Shown: positions 45,622 through 57,525 of the stretch, piece by piece
Numbering within the stretch: position 1 is the stretch's first letter
How the letters are laid out: every line of letters starts with the position of its first letter
NCBI RefSeq assembly: GCF_026210795.1
Contig: NC_089453.1
Coordinates: forward strand, 2,482,501-2,546,500
DNA length: 64,000 nt
DNA from: Rhizophagus irregularis
Taxonomy: Eukaryota > Glomeromycota > Glomeromycetes > Glomerales > Glomeraceae
Reading direction: 5' to 3'
Translations under genes and position numbers: made by a program
Notes under the pieces: model-generated
Told to the model about the DNA's origin: nothing
Databases searched by the model: none
Seen by the model: the letters and a program-made list of their open reading frames with translations, nothing else

Positions 45622-47974
45622 TTATTTGAACTTCACAATTTTTTTGAACGATGGTGTTCCAAGTGTTGATCGACGCCATCCTTTAAAATTATCATTACTC
45701 TCAACTTCTTCACTTTTATTCATAATTGAGAGGATATCCTTTATTGTTTTTTCATATGCTATCTAGAGGAACAGTTTTGAATTAGTCATTTATACAGAAT
45801 TAACAAGTAATATTGATATTCCTAAGTTATACCTGAAATGCAAACAGCGTATCCAGACCAGATAGAAACGTATTGCATACTTCGAAAGATCTTGGAAGAT
45901 CTACACTCAATCATAACGTAAATCCCTGGACTAATTAATGTCATCATATAACCGGTCCACTTTGTCACTATTTATTACATGAAGAATCATTAATTATGTA
46001 GGATAAGTTAGTTAAAACAAGCGTTCCTGGAAGACCAGCTTACCAATAACTTGCCAACCGAAAATCCGATTGACACTGGTCTTACGCGAAATATTATCAA
46101 GGGAATCTTTCATAAATATCCCCAATCTAACCAGGTCGATTAGATTCTTTTTTTCCGTGTTATTTTTTCCTTCTCCCGTCACCTCACCGAACATCGATTC
46201 ATAAACAAATTTTCCTGTTTATGTTAAAGAAATAATTAGAACAGATTTATTTGTATTTTTTATGATTAACTGTTTTTTATATAAGTACCATTATTGACAA
46301 TTTTCCGATCATATCGAGTTGTTTAGCCCGGGAAGGATCACCGATGGCAAGTTTTCGGACCTTTGCGCTGGTGCTGGATGTGTTCGGCCATATCGTGGGA
46401 TATATGTATGAGTCATGAAAAAAAATTCGTAACACCGGACTTATTATATTCGCCACAAGTGTCCCTTCGCTTATAATTTCTTTCAATGGATGTAATGGGA
46501 TAGTATAAGACCTGCAAAGTAGCAAGAAAAAATCTTGTTAACAGCCGTTTCAAAAAGTTGCTTAACTAAGAGATATCAAAACTTACAGATGTTCAAAGAG
46601 AAACTTTATTCGTCGAAGAAATTCTTTCTCTGCTGTTGAATTAAATTTTTTCGAAAAAGATTCAGTGATGGTTTCGCGAAGTTCGTGTAATCCACCATCA
46701 TTATCGTCAAGAGCAATCTAAGCAAGATAGTCAGTAAAGGGAACATTGCAAAAGAATGATGATAATAAAAAAATACGAACCTCAATGTACTCTTGTAGGA
46801 TTGATTTTACGTCCCTTGTTACTTTTTCTTTTCCGATTAACTTTGATTTAATATCCTTTCTAAGATCTTCGAGCGTTTCCCTAGAGAACGTTTTTACTTG
46901 CGACTCCGAATAATTATCCATTTGTAATAAAAGAATATGGGATAGACTCCTGAATTTTCAAAAAAAAAATAATAATCAACCTCCATCAGCAAAGTTAATC
47001 ATTAAAAAGACATTCCATTTAAAAGTTCTACCTACAATATTTCGTGATAATTTTTCGTCATTATCAGACCAGAATTTTGCGCATGAGCTAACGCTTTGGA
47101 TCGATATGACTCAAATAGTGACGGTATGTTTTTTGTTTTGAAAATGAACTATAAAACGATTATTGTTTTAAAAAAATCGTACTTACAATCAACCTTAAGA
47201 AAAAAATATACTTACAGGTTGATCATTTCGATCAACGTACTCGTCAAATCCCATTTCTTCCACGCTTAGCCTTAACTCACATTCATCGTCACTTTCATCA
47301 CTTTCTGATTCGTCATCATGATACTCATCATCTTCGGTCTCTGTGCGCTTTCTTGGCTTGTGAAATATATAAAATTAATATACACATAAACCTTTGTATA
47401 ATACATTATCTGTGTTACATTTATACTAACCTTTTCGTTGCTTTCACTATCACTATCTGGCACTCGCTCTGATTCATCATCATCATGATACTCATCATCT
47501 TCGGTCTTTGTGCGCTTTCCTGGCTTGTGAAATATATAAAATTAATATACACATAAACCTTTGTATAATACATTATCTGTGTTACATTTATACTAATCTT
47601 TTCGTTTCTTTCACTGGCGCTCGCTTCGATTCAGGAGTCTTAACATGCGGAACAGTGTTCTAGTACCAAAATTGCACAGTAATTCATTATGGATAAACAA
47701 CAAGGTTAAAAAAAATGCACATATACTCTCACAGAATAACTTACACCGTCTCATAGTATGGATATCGTTTCATCAAACACAATTGTTCGTATTTCCTTTG
47801 CTTCTTCGACGGTTTTATCCAACGCAGATTTTGCATAGTTTAACTATTAAGTATGGTTAAGTCAATTTCTCGTTAAAATAAGAATCTATAGATAGTAATC
47901 TGTTCACCTTGATAAGATATATCGTATCCGATATCCAAAAAGCTTCTAAGTCTGGAGATGATTTCTCGTCCTTA
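45622..47974 (-). CDS. Spliced minus-strand gene of unknown function (possible nuclease-like)
   Basis: Exons (5' to 3'): near 47974-47908, from 47843, 47523-47431, 47356-47216, 47148-47036, 46949-46781, 46717-46587, 46511-46289, 46214-46044, 45967-45833 and 45758-45622. Phases agree at most junctions. Readable phrases are NIPSLFESYRSKALAHA, NYHEIL|SLSHILLLQMDNYSE, SEGTLVANIISPVL, PNTSSTSAKVRKL, RAKQLDMIGK, YESMFGEVTGEG, WTGYMMTLISPGIYVMIE and a C-terminus ending KIVKFK. An acidic exon (EDDEYHDD) is tandemly duplicated. Breaks: the 46289/46214 junction is out of phase, the exon from 47843 runs into TGA, and the donor near 47598 is not GT. I know this as a lineage-specific family without assigned function. 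D..IG...(F)GEV vaguely recalls PD-(D/E)XK nucleases; low confidence. GC content is higher than in the arrays. Confidence 0.6.
47310..47605 (-). repeat. Tandem duplication of an acidic exon plus intron
   Basis: The intron at 47357-47430 is repeated nearly exactly at 47524-47598 (TTGTGAAATATATAAAATTA, AAACCTTTGTATAATACATT). The adjoining exon starts CC(A)(A/G)GAAAGCGCACA and encodes KRT.TEDDEYHDD in both copies. The unit is about 166 bp. Confidence 0.75.
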
Positions 47975-48054
47975 TAAAACAGAGAATATATGAGTCTAAT
48001 CAAATAACCAAAACTTATCATTATAATCAAAGGAATAGGAGATATATTCCATGA

Positions 48055-48170
48055 AACGAGACGCAGTCTAACAACCAGAAAGACGCAGTTCCTAGTTGCA
48101 ACATAGAAATAGAGGCGCAGTCTATTCCCCGAGGGAAGGCGCGATTCACTATCACTGGCCGAGACGCAGT
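48055..48170. repeat. Irregular GACGCAGTC repeats
   Basis: About 110 bp of GC-richer sequence with four or five GA(G/A)(A/G)CGCAGT(C/T) phrases at uneven spacing. Nothing coding is recognised. Confidence 0.4.
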
Positions 48171-48195
48171 CAGCCAGCTACTCAGGGCTTCTATC

Positions 48196-49260
48196 TTAGT
48201 TAATTGATAAATATTTATATAAAAACACGTACATCAAAGTCGTTAAGACATTTTTGAGCTTGATCACATTTCTCCAATAACAAAAAAAAATAAATAAATA
48301 AATTACTAACAAAAAAAAAAATAATAATAATAATAAATATAATAACAAAAAAATAAAAAAAATAACAATAACAAAAAAAAAATAACAATAACAAAAAAAT
48401 AAAAAAAAGGAAAAGAAAAAAGAAAAAAGAAAAATAAAAAACAAATCATTGTTTAAAAAATTTGCATTACATACAGTAAATGATTTGCGCGATCAATGAC
48501 AATTGATCGCTTATAAACTTAAAATTTATACCATTTTAGATCATTTTTTTTCACCTCTATCATATTCATTAAATTTATTTTTCTCCCTTTTCCAACTTTT
48601 TTCTTTATTATTTTCCTTTATTTTAATTTTATTATTTATTTTATTTATTTTCTTCAGTTATTTTTTTTTATTTTTACTTTTATTTTTATTTTTTATTATT
48701 TTTTTTTTATTTTTTTTTACTAAAAATAACCATATAATACATATGTATATTACTATAAGATTTTTTTGTTTGTTTTTAATATTTTATATGTTTTTCATTA
48801 CTTTTATTATACTTGGTCCTAATTTTTTTTGTTTAAATCAACTTCAGAGTATAATTTTACCATTTATCAAATTGTATAAAAACTACATTTAAAAGATGTT
48901 TAAAAATTTTATTATTTAGTTTTTTATAAAATCATATGTAATAATTGGTATTTTTATTTTTTTATCATTATAAAGTAGCATATAATATAAAATAAAAAAA
49001 TTTTTTAATCATTATATATTATACATCAATAAGAAAATTAATTTAAATGGATTTTTTTTAAAATTAATGGTACTAATAATTACTAGTGATAAATTCAGGT
49101 ATTTTATTATTATATTTTGTATGATTATAACTTCATGCCAATATGTAATTTTTTTAAATTTAATGTTTATTATTAATTGCTGATCCGCCACTCAGCGATA
49201 CAAAATGATCGGCAATCTATAATTAATTTCGTCGCAATTTTACATATCGATTACAATTGC
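48196..49260. other. Low-complexity AT-rich region, no gene
   Basis: 48270-48440 is an AATAACAAAAA tract; 48540-48730 is a T-rich TTTATTTTTATT tract. Open frames on either strand here are compositional artefacts. Confidence 0.6.
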
Positions 49261-49262
49261 TT

Positions 49263-50515
49263 CTGAATGGTGTTTTCCCCAGTTCAAAAAGATGTCCCAA
49301 CAACATGAATGCCCTACAATATTGCTAACAAAAGGAATTTTATCTTCTGAATTGCACTATGGCATATTTGCGCGAAATTGGTGGTTTCAAAAAATGCAAA
49401 AAACTATAAAACACCTCTTCTCAACAATTAATTGTACCTTTTCGTCTTCATATGCGTGTTTCCTGTTAACTTAATGGAGAAAATTTCATTATTTCTATCG
49501 TTAAAAACACTACAAGTCCATTTGAACCAGGGTTTGTTTGTACATGCAAAGGAAAAAGTACTCTACAGCAATAACTACTTTATATCAAGAAATTTTTGGT
49601 AAAAGAACTGAATATTCTGGACCAGCAATAATGGGATTTTATAATGATCAAATCAAAGAAAGGTTACTGCAAGATGTAAAATTTTTTCCAATATATATCA
49701 AAATACAATCATTTTTAGTAAACCAAAACGAAAAATTCATCGTATGTCTGAAATTAAAGAAAGAGAATTTGAATTATTTTTTCAGAACAAAAGTAATGTA
49801 ACCATGAGTTCATATAAAGTTGATTCCAAAACAAATTTGCCAATATTATATTTGCAAGATCAAAAAGAAGCATTATGGACCAAATTTGAAGAAACATACC
49901 CAAATGGAATGAAAAAAACTTCATTTATGGCGCGATTAGCTAATTGTAGCCATATTAAATATCGGGAAGACCTGGGTGGATTGTGTTTAATATGTAATGA
50001 TTATGGATTTGAAGCTTTTCAAGATCTAATAGCAATTGCGCGAAGCACTTTTAATGACAAAAAAAGATTGGTAAATATTTTTTGTACTTAATAAATCTTA
50101 CCAGAAAACCTAATCACCTAATAACAACTAATTTTCTTCTTATTAGGATGGTATCATTAATCGTATAGAAAATTTGAGAAGGCATATGAAAAGAAATTTT
50201 GAAAGAGAACTAGTGATTAATCAAGATGGCACTGTGTCACATGATGAATGCATAAATCATTGCCTATTATATGCATTTGGAGAATGCAAATATTATCATA
50301 CTTCACGTTGTACTGAGTGTGATGAATTTTTTGAATTTTTTAATTTTTTGAACACACATGTTTCTTCTGAACAAAAAATAAATCTTGATCAAATTAAAGA
50401 AAAACTCAAATATTACCTGTCCCATCAAGTCCGGAAGGTATATTTAAATGCACAATTCAAATCATCTTTGGCACAACTTGATAAGGATGGCGCAATAATT
50501 GTAGTGGATTATAAA
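49263..50515 (+). pseudogene. Fragment of a lineage-typical repetitive gene, 3' truncated
   Basis: Pieces in two frames: PTILLTKGILSSELHYGIFARNWW, then GKRTEYSGPAIMGF with KFFPIYIK, then MSEIKEREFELFFQNKSNV...DLGGLCLICNDYGFEAF, then across an intron (50071-50146, phase 0) RIENLRRHMKRNFERELVI...CINHCLLYAFGEC and LDKDGAIIVVDYKM. I recall this as a repetitive Rhizophagus family, possibly transposase-derived, with VVDYKM as a candidate DDE aspartate; that is inference. The frame changes near 49744. The 3' end is lost where kinase array E sequence begins (about 50516). Confidence 0.55.
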
Positions 50516-52564
50516 ATGATGGATTTTATGGAATAACTCAAAACCCAAAAACAAATAATTATATGATGGTATTGAATGATAAATGTGAAGAATGTAATTA
50601 CTTTGCAGAAACCTCTGATTTTCACAAAATATGTTAGACATAATCACTACATGTTACTAACAGATGGTATATATATGTTCTACATATTTTAATATACGTA
50701 ATATGTTTGTAATATTAATAAAATAATGTTATAATATTTTTAATATATGTTGAAATTTAAACTAATGTAGTAAATAATTTTGTAATATGAATAAAATAAT
50801 TTTACAATATTTTCAAAGTATGTTAAAATATGTACTCAAACTAATGATATAGTGAATATTTTGAATACATTGTTAATATATTTCAAATATGCTGTTGTTA
50901 TATGAATAACATATTTTGAATAGAAAAACCAATTTGAAGTAAAAATACGAATAATATATTTTGAATATGTTGTTGATATATGAATAACAACGCTTCTAGC
51001 ATGTGACTATTATATGACTATAAGGTCGATCGCTAGTGGCATTTTTTTTCGTCTCGGCTGTCCTATATTGGCTATATGAAGACAGTATGAAACCTTAATT
51101 TTTTTTAATTTTAAATAATACAATTATTTTTTTTTAAAAAAAAAATTTAAATTATAAATTTTATCCTTTTTGTCCTTTCACTTCAACTCGGCAATAAGAA
51201 TGTAAATATAACAATTTTTTTTATTAATCCATTAACGAAAATATTATCTGAAATAAAATTGTGTTCAAATTTACCTAATGTTAAGAAGTAATAGTTGTTA
51301 ATTTATTTATATATAGCAAAAATGTATAATAACAAATTGTGACTTTTATACACATGTTAAATTTAAATGGTAGTCAATAAATTGTGTAATTAAACATAAG
51401 ATATTTTGATATATATATATAGTTGGAGCTTACTTAAGAATCATAAACTTCGTAGCCACGCTCAATTAAGGCAATGTATTACTAGACCTACACTAAAGAT
51501 GACTTTAGCAAGGCTTTCTTTGTGAATTAAAGAAATTTCATACACTTTGCCAGCTGGTGGGATAGCTTATGACCTTTAACCTCAAATCTGTTATACTAAT
51601 AAACCCAGACTGTTTGCACCACTAATAAAAAGTATAAGTATAGTTAAGGTAATTCAAAGAATCCCTAAAAAGAAAAAAATTAAATGAGCAATTAGTAAAC
51701 ATTCATCAAATTAAAATAAAAAAAAATAAAATACTTTCATTTTGTTTATAATCACATGGTATCAATTGAGATAACAGTTCACACTTCAGACTTGTACAGA
51801 CAATCCCGGAAAAATTACAGCCATACGATCATCAATATATCAATTATCAACCAAATTTTACGCGTCTAGATCCATCTAAAGAGCAAATATTCATCGGAAA
51901 TCCAAAAATTTTAAGCTTCTTACTCTAGTGGTTCCTGTCTAATCTCGTCAAAGATTAGCTTTAAATACTTTTTTTAAAAAAGAGATGAAATGATTTAAAG
52001 TATAATAAAATATAATTGTTTCAATCTAAAAGTGTATAAGATATAATTGTAAAGAATATGTAAAATAAACATTTAAAATGCATTAAATATATAATATTAT
52101 ACAGAGTTCATAAAGAATAAAATGAGTTAATTAATTAAAGTATATGGTTTATTCATTCTAATCTAATGAAAGTCTCAAGGCAACGTTATTAAGCTTCTTA
52201 ATAGACTTGATATTATATTTAGTATAACTAATAATGTATTCTCTGATGAATACATATCATTATTTATATTATTTGTATTAGATATATATATGTGTGTATA
52301 TATATGAGCACATATATAAATATCATTAAAAATATAAAAAAAAAAAATTTTATTTCGGGGAAGCCTCCTATTTATACTATTTTATATAAAATTATATATC
52401 ACATGAATCATGTGATACAATATTAATATAACCGCCGCAGTTATTTATTTAAACTAAAAATAAGCTTTTTCCTTTTTGGGTTCGATTTTGATATAGTAAG
52501 TTTTACGAACAAATTTTTACTTTTTTTTTGAGAAAAGTTACTAACTTTTCTCATTTCTTTGTAG

Positions 52565-53170
52565 GTTCCATTTTTTTTTCTGAATATAGAAAGTTTCGCA
52601 ATTTTTGCAAAACTTATTTTTTAAGAAACCAGATTTCGGTAAATATATTTTTCATTCTTTTTTTTTAATATTTTAACGAACTATTATTAACAGTTTAGTT
52701 CTTTTTTTTAGGTAATTCTTTGAGTCTCTTTGGATGTGAAAATTCGGCAAGTAAAATTTTTATTTTTTTCTTTTTTAGTTTAATAATAAATAGTTACTAA
52801 CTGTTCATTTTTTCTCTTTTTTTAGATGGTTCTATCAGGTTTTTTTAGAGGTTACATTCTGGTAAGTTTTTGACTATTTTTTTATTTAACTCTTCCATCT
52901 TTCAACAAACAGTTTCTAATACATTTCTTTTTTTTTTTAGACAGTTTTTCGGATCTCTTAAGATATTGGATTTTGGTAAGTATGTGTTTTCACTTTTCAA
53001 AATTTTTTTCGCCTTTTAACAAATGGTTTCTAACAGTTCATTTTATGTTTTTTAAGGCGTTCTCTCAAATCTTTGGATATGAAATTTTGATAAGTAATTT
53101 TAATTTTTTTTCTTAATAATTTTATTTTAACAACTTATTAACAGTTTATTCTTTGGTTTTTCTCTTTTAG
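52565..53170 (+). repeat. Micro-exon-like tandem array, 114-116 bp period
   Basis: Polypyrimidine-AG acceptors end at 52564, 52711, 52825, 52940, 53056 and 53170 (spacing 147, 114, 115, 116, 114). Each of the last units has a CTAAC/TAACAGTT branch-like word, a T-run plus AG, about 35 nt ending TTTTG or TTCTG, and GTAAGT or a near match. No repeat has an obvious shared reading frame. Confidence 0.7.
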
Positions 53171-53611
53171 GTTTTGCCGATTCTTTCTGGAAATAGAGGT
53201 GGCTATTAAAGATCAATGGAGTGCCAAAAAAGTTAAGTGTAAAGACGTATCAAAAAAGTTGGCTGATAATCATCCATTTTATCAAAATCTCTATAGAGCT
53301 TATGCAGATTATTTAAATTAAAGTGCAGCAATATTGAACAAAAACAGAGAATTTTATAGTTCAATTTCATACATGGTTATTAAAGACAATCAAGAACCTG
53401 TACGATTGAAATTTCATATTGGCGATATTGTAGATCTAAATGAAAAATCTAAAGGTGTCGCATATGCTAAAATTGAATTTATTATTTAACATAAAGCAAA
53501 CAATGGTCAAATTTTACACTATTTTTTATTTAATTTCAGGTGACGAACTATGTTGATTTTATATCAAGATGTCCACTTTATAATATTCAGAAGCTGGAAG
53601 AATCACGTTAG
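53171..53611 (+). pseudogene. Captured gene fragment, BAH-like
   Basis: From the last acceptor of the micro-exon array the frame reads FLEIEVAIKDQWSAKK...PFYQNLYRAYADYLN, TAA at 53319, then continues in the same frame with NREFYSS and VRLKFHIGDIVDL, AYAKIEF, TAA near 53489, an acceptor at 53539 and VTNYVDFISRCPLYNIQKLE. The GD.V.L...YAKI pattern resembles BAH-domain proteins, which read chromatin; this is a weak resemblance. It lies wholly inside the TA-flanked element, so it was probably acquired by it. Confidence 0.35.
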
Positions 53612-56548
53612 TTTTGAATCTTTCCAATCAATTTTATTGATCACATGTCTCAAATTCACTTTATTCACGAATATAAAAGTACATGTAGCACCAAGCATGA
53701 TGAGGCTAATTGAAGTTATGTTTTAAATAGTTTTTATTATACTGCAGTTTAATCAGCTAGACAACTATATTGCTAACATTATGTTATTATATTACACTAG
53801 AGAAATTCTTTCAAAAATCAAGTCGTAGATGAATTTATTGGAGGAAATTTTAATTTAAATCGAAATTTTTATCATACAATCATTATATTATTTTATTATT
53901 TTTGAAACATGGCTATTATATTATTTTATTATTATTACTCTGTCTTCGATATATTTTCAATATATGATTGTTATATAAAATTGAATTTCTATTATATTAT
54001 TGATACTTATTTACCATATGATGGTTATATAAAATTAATATTTCAAATAATATTTTTATCATATCTCTGACACATATTTGGCATATAATAACCATATAAA
54101 TTTAACATTCAAAATAATATTTTACCATGTCTCTAACATATAGTTACTATATAAAAATAAGATTTTTATATTATATGTTCAACATATTGTCAGCATATAA
54201 TTAAAACAGAGATAACATAAATAGGAATATCATATGTCTGGTATATTTTAAAAATATCGCCAACATATTTTGTAAAAACCAAAGGTTTCTGCAAAGTATA
54301 CATGTAATGTGATTCATTTTCAACAAAATTTTATAGACTGGACTAGTGGTAATGATTATATTGATAAATTTATTCAATATACTCAACTATCAGCTCATGA
54401 AAATGCAGAAGCAACATTAGAATGGATACCTTTTAATAGATTATATATATAATACTATGAAAAACGGATCTGGTGAAATATATAGAGCAAATTGGATTGA
54501 TGGATGTATTTATAAGTGGAATGATGAAAAGCAAAATTGGATAAGAAATAAAAATATGATTGTGATGCTTGAAATATTAAATGATCCAAAAAATATTAAA
54601 TTAGAATTTATGAATAAGGTATAATTAATTTATTATTTAATGAAAATTTGAAATTCTTGATTTTACTAATATATATATAATGCTTGTAGATTAATAGATT
54701 TTATGGAATAACTCAAAACCCAAAAACAAATAATTATATGATGGTTTTGAATGATAAATGTAAGAAATGTAATTATACGTGTAATGCAATTCATTTTCAA
54801 CAAAATTTTGTAGACTGGACTAGTGGTAATGATTATATTGATAAATTCATTCAAGATTCTCAGCTATCAGTTCATAAAAATGCAGAAGCAACATTAGAAT
54901 GGATACCTTATGATAGATTATATGATATTAAATATATCACAAAAGTAGGATTTTGCGGAATATATAGAGCAAATTGGATTGATGGATATATTTGTAATTG
55001 GAATGACAAAAATAAAAATTGGAAAAGAGATAGCAATATTGTTGTTATTCTAAAAGTATTAAATAGTACAGACAATATTGAATGGGAATTTAAGAATGAG
55101 GTATATTTAATCCATTATTTATGAAAATTTTGAAATTTTATATATTCGCTAATGTGTTATCTATATTTGTAGACCAATTTATCTTATGGAATAACTCAAA
55201 ATCCAGAAAAAAAGATTATATGATGGTTTTAAATGAAAAAAATTGTAAAAAATGTAGTAATGCATGTAATGCAATACATTTTCAATATAATTTTATAAAT
55301 TGGACTAGTGGTAATGATGATATTGATAAATTTATCCAAGATACTCAGTTATTAGTTCATGATAATTATAAAGTATTTAAAAAAGCATTAGAATGGATAT
55401 CTTATGATAGATTATATGATATTAAATATATTGCAAAAGTAAGATTTGGCAAAATATATAGAGCAAATTGGGTTGATGGATATATAGATGAATGGAAAGT
55501 AGATAATCAAAGTTGGAAAAGAAATAATAAAAATATGGTTGTAGCTCTAAAAAGTTTAAATAATTCAAAAGATGTTACATTAAAATTTATGAATGAGGTA
55601 TATTAATTTTATTAATTTATTTAGATAATTAAATTTGAAATTGTTAATTTTACTAATGTATTTTGTAACTCTACTTTCATATAGATTCTGTCACATAATA
55701 AAGGAAAAATAGACAATAATTTTATTGTTGGATTTTATGGAATAACTCAGGATCCAAAGACAAAAGATTATATGATGGTTTTAGATTATGCAGAAGATGG
55801 AAGTTTACGAGATCATTTGGATAAAAATTATAATATATTAAATTGGAACAAAAAAATTAGTTATTTACAAGATGCTATAATTGGAATTAGATACATTCAT
55901 AAAAAGGAATTATTTCATCGTGATTTGCATATTGGTAATATATTAAAACTTGAATGTAATGTAGTTATAACCGATATGGGATTATGCAGACCTGCTAATT
56001 GTGATGCATCAGAAAATTCAATTTATGGCAATTTACCTTATATAGCTCCTGAAATCTTAAGAGGAAAAAATTATACCAAGGCTTCTGATATTTATAGTTT
56101 TGGTATAATTATGTATGAAGTAATTTCTGGATTACGCCCATATCATGATTACATTAGCCATGATGAAAATTTAGCAATAAAAATCTGTAAAGGACTTAGG
56201 CCAAGGTTTAATATTAAAGTACCTCAATTAATTGTACAATTAATTAAAATATGCTTAGATTCAGATCCATTAAAACGGCCAAAAGCAGAAGAAATTGAAA
56301 TTATTCTATACACATGGCTATATGAACAAAATGATGAACAAATAGTAGTATTACAAACACAAATTGATGAAGCGGATGATATTAACAGCAATTCACCAAA
56401 TATCAGCACACCTTCAACTAATATAGGATTATTAACATATGAAAGTAGGTTACTCGATTTTAATAGTCTTCCTGAACCAAAAAATTCTGATGATTATTAC
56501 GAACAAAATGATGATATAATAAGCAAAGAATTTTCAGGTATTAATTAA

Positions 56549-57234
56549 TAATAAATATAAATAATTTGTTAAAGATACTAATAAATTTTATATTCACTAA
56601 ATAGAATCTTTAGAATATTGTCAAGTTAATATTCCTTAATTGAATATTAATTAAGGTTAAATTTGCTCAATTTGTTGAAAAATTATTAATATTGTTTTTT
56701 TATTTACATCTAAGCTAATATATTGTTTTATTTATTGATTTATTTTTTCTTAGATTCAAATAGAGAATTTAAAAGTGCAGAGATTGGCTTATATAAAGAT
56801 TATAATTCGAAAGTAATTAACGACCTTAAGTTAGCATTACTAATATTAACAATTTTACAGTATTTCAGTATATCATTTTTGACAAACAATTTTTCAAAAT
56901 CTTTTTTTTTTCTTTATACCATTACAGTTTAAAATTCTGTTTAGCGTTAACTTTTTTTAAGCGTATTTTTAAACATAGTCGGTATTCGATTTGTTTTTAC
57001 TTTATTTTATTTTATTTATTTATTTTTTTTTGCTTTTCCGAATTAATGGAATGGCATTTTCTTTTATATAATTAGATTAGTGAGAATCACGCTAAACAAT
57101 ATTTTAAATTTTAATGACCATATTATACTTATTTATTTTATATTTTTGATATAATAAAATTCTTTGTGCATTATTTTATCTAAAAAACTATGATAAGATT
57201 TAAAAATTGGTGTATAAATAAATTTAACTTATTA
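56549..57234 (+). repeat. Conserved 3' flank of array E, possible alternative last exon
   Basis: The acceptor ending at 56753 precedes SNREFKSAEIGLYKDYNSKV and a hydrophobic LALLILTILQYFSISFL segment, open to 56932. Homologous to 14885-15620. The flank homology resumes after the MITE at 57526. Confidence 0.5.
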
Positions 57235-57525
57235 CAGTCAACTCTCTATAAATGCACCCCCCTTGGGACCAGGTATAAGAGTGCATTTAAAGAGGGTGTG
57301 CATTTATAGAATACATATAAATCTATATGATATTAATCTAAAATTAAGGTAATACAAAAATTTTATAAGTAAACTATATAAAATTTTTTTATAAAGGGTG
57401 CATTTACAGAATACATATATATAAAAACCGTGCATTTAGCATTAAGGCCCAAGTTGGGACTAGATAAAAGGTGCATTTATAGAGGGTGTGCATTTATAGA
57501 GGGTGCATTTATAGAGAGTTGACTG
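57235..57525. mobile_element. pogo/Tigger-like MITE
   Basis: 291 bp bounded by CAGTCAACTCTCTATAAATG and its inverted copy, flanked by TA. CAGT-starting TIRs with a TA duplication fit pogo-type Tc1/mariner MITEs. The interior repeats GTGCATTTATAGA many times. The B, C and D flanks lack it. Confidence 0.85.

Larger units (their letters stand above)
50601..54296. mobile_element. 3.7-kb TA-flanked TIR element inside array E
   Basis: Ends are inverted repeats over about 35 bp: CTTTGCAGAAACCT.TG.TTTT.ACAAAATATGTT-like. TA is duplicated at both sides, and removing the element restores the normal unit sequence AATGTAATTATACATG. Long sub-terminal arrays of AACATATT/AATATGTT-like words occupy 50640-51000 and 53890-54290. 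A TA duplication fits Tc1/mariner-like elements, but no transposase frame is seen. The interior holds a 115-bp exon-like array and a captured gene fragment. Confidence 0.8.
50516..56548 (+). pseudogene. Kinase array E: three N-lobe units plus C-lobe, truncated and interrupted
   Basis: The first unit is split: 50516-50600 (MDFMEstop in the upstream frame; correct frame YGITQNPKTNNYMMVLND) and 54297-54618, which also has a frameshift after DRL (ATATATAA). Unit 2 (54690-55100) is open, with a KVGF loop and a KVLN b3 region. Unit 3 (55173-55597, 425 bp) has lost one base in an A-run after NPE; its glycine loop is AKVRFGKIYRA, with VALK kept. The catalytic exon 55685-56548 is open, with HRDLHIGN, DMG and APE. 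There is no MxSF first exon or promoter block; the upstream neighbour is a truncated unrelated gene. A donor at 56538 and an acceptor ending at 56753 could add the alternative tail. Non-functional as a whole. Confidence 0.8.

Noticed and set aside
48196-48892. Open frames on both strands rich in Phe/Leu/Ile
   Set aside because: Low-complexity A/T runs produce them; no motif, intron or start context.
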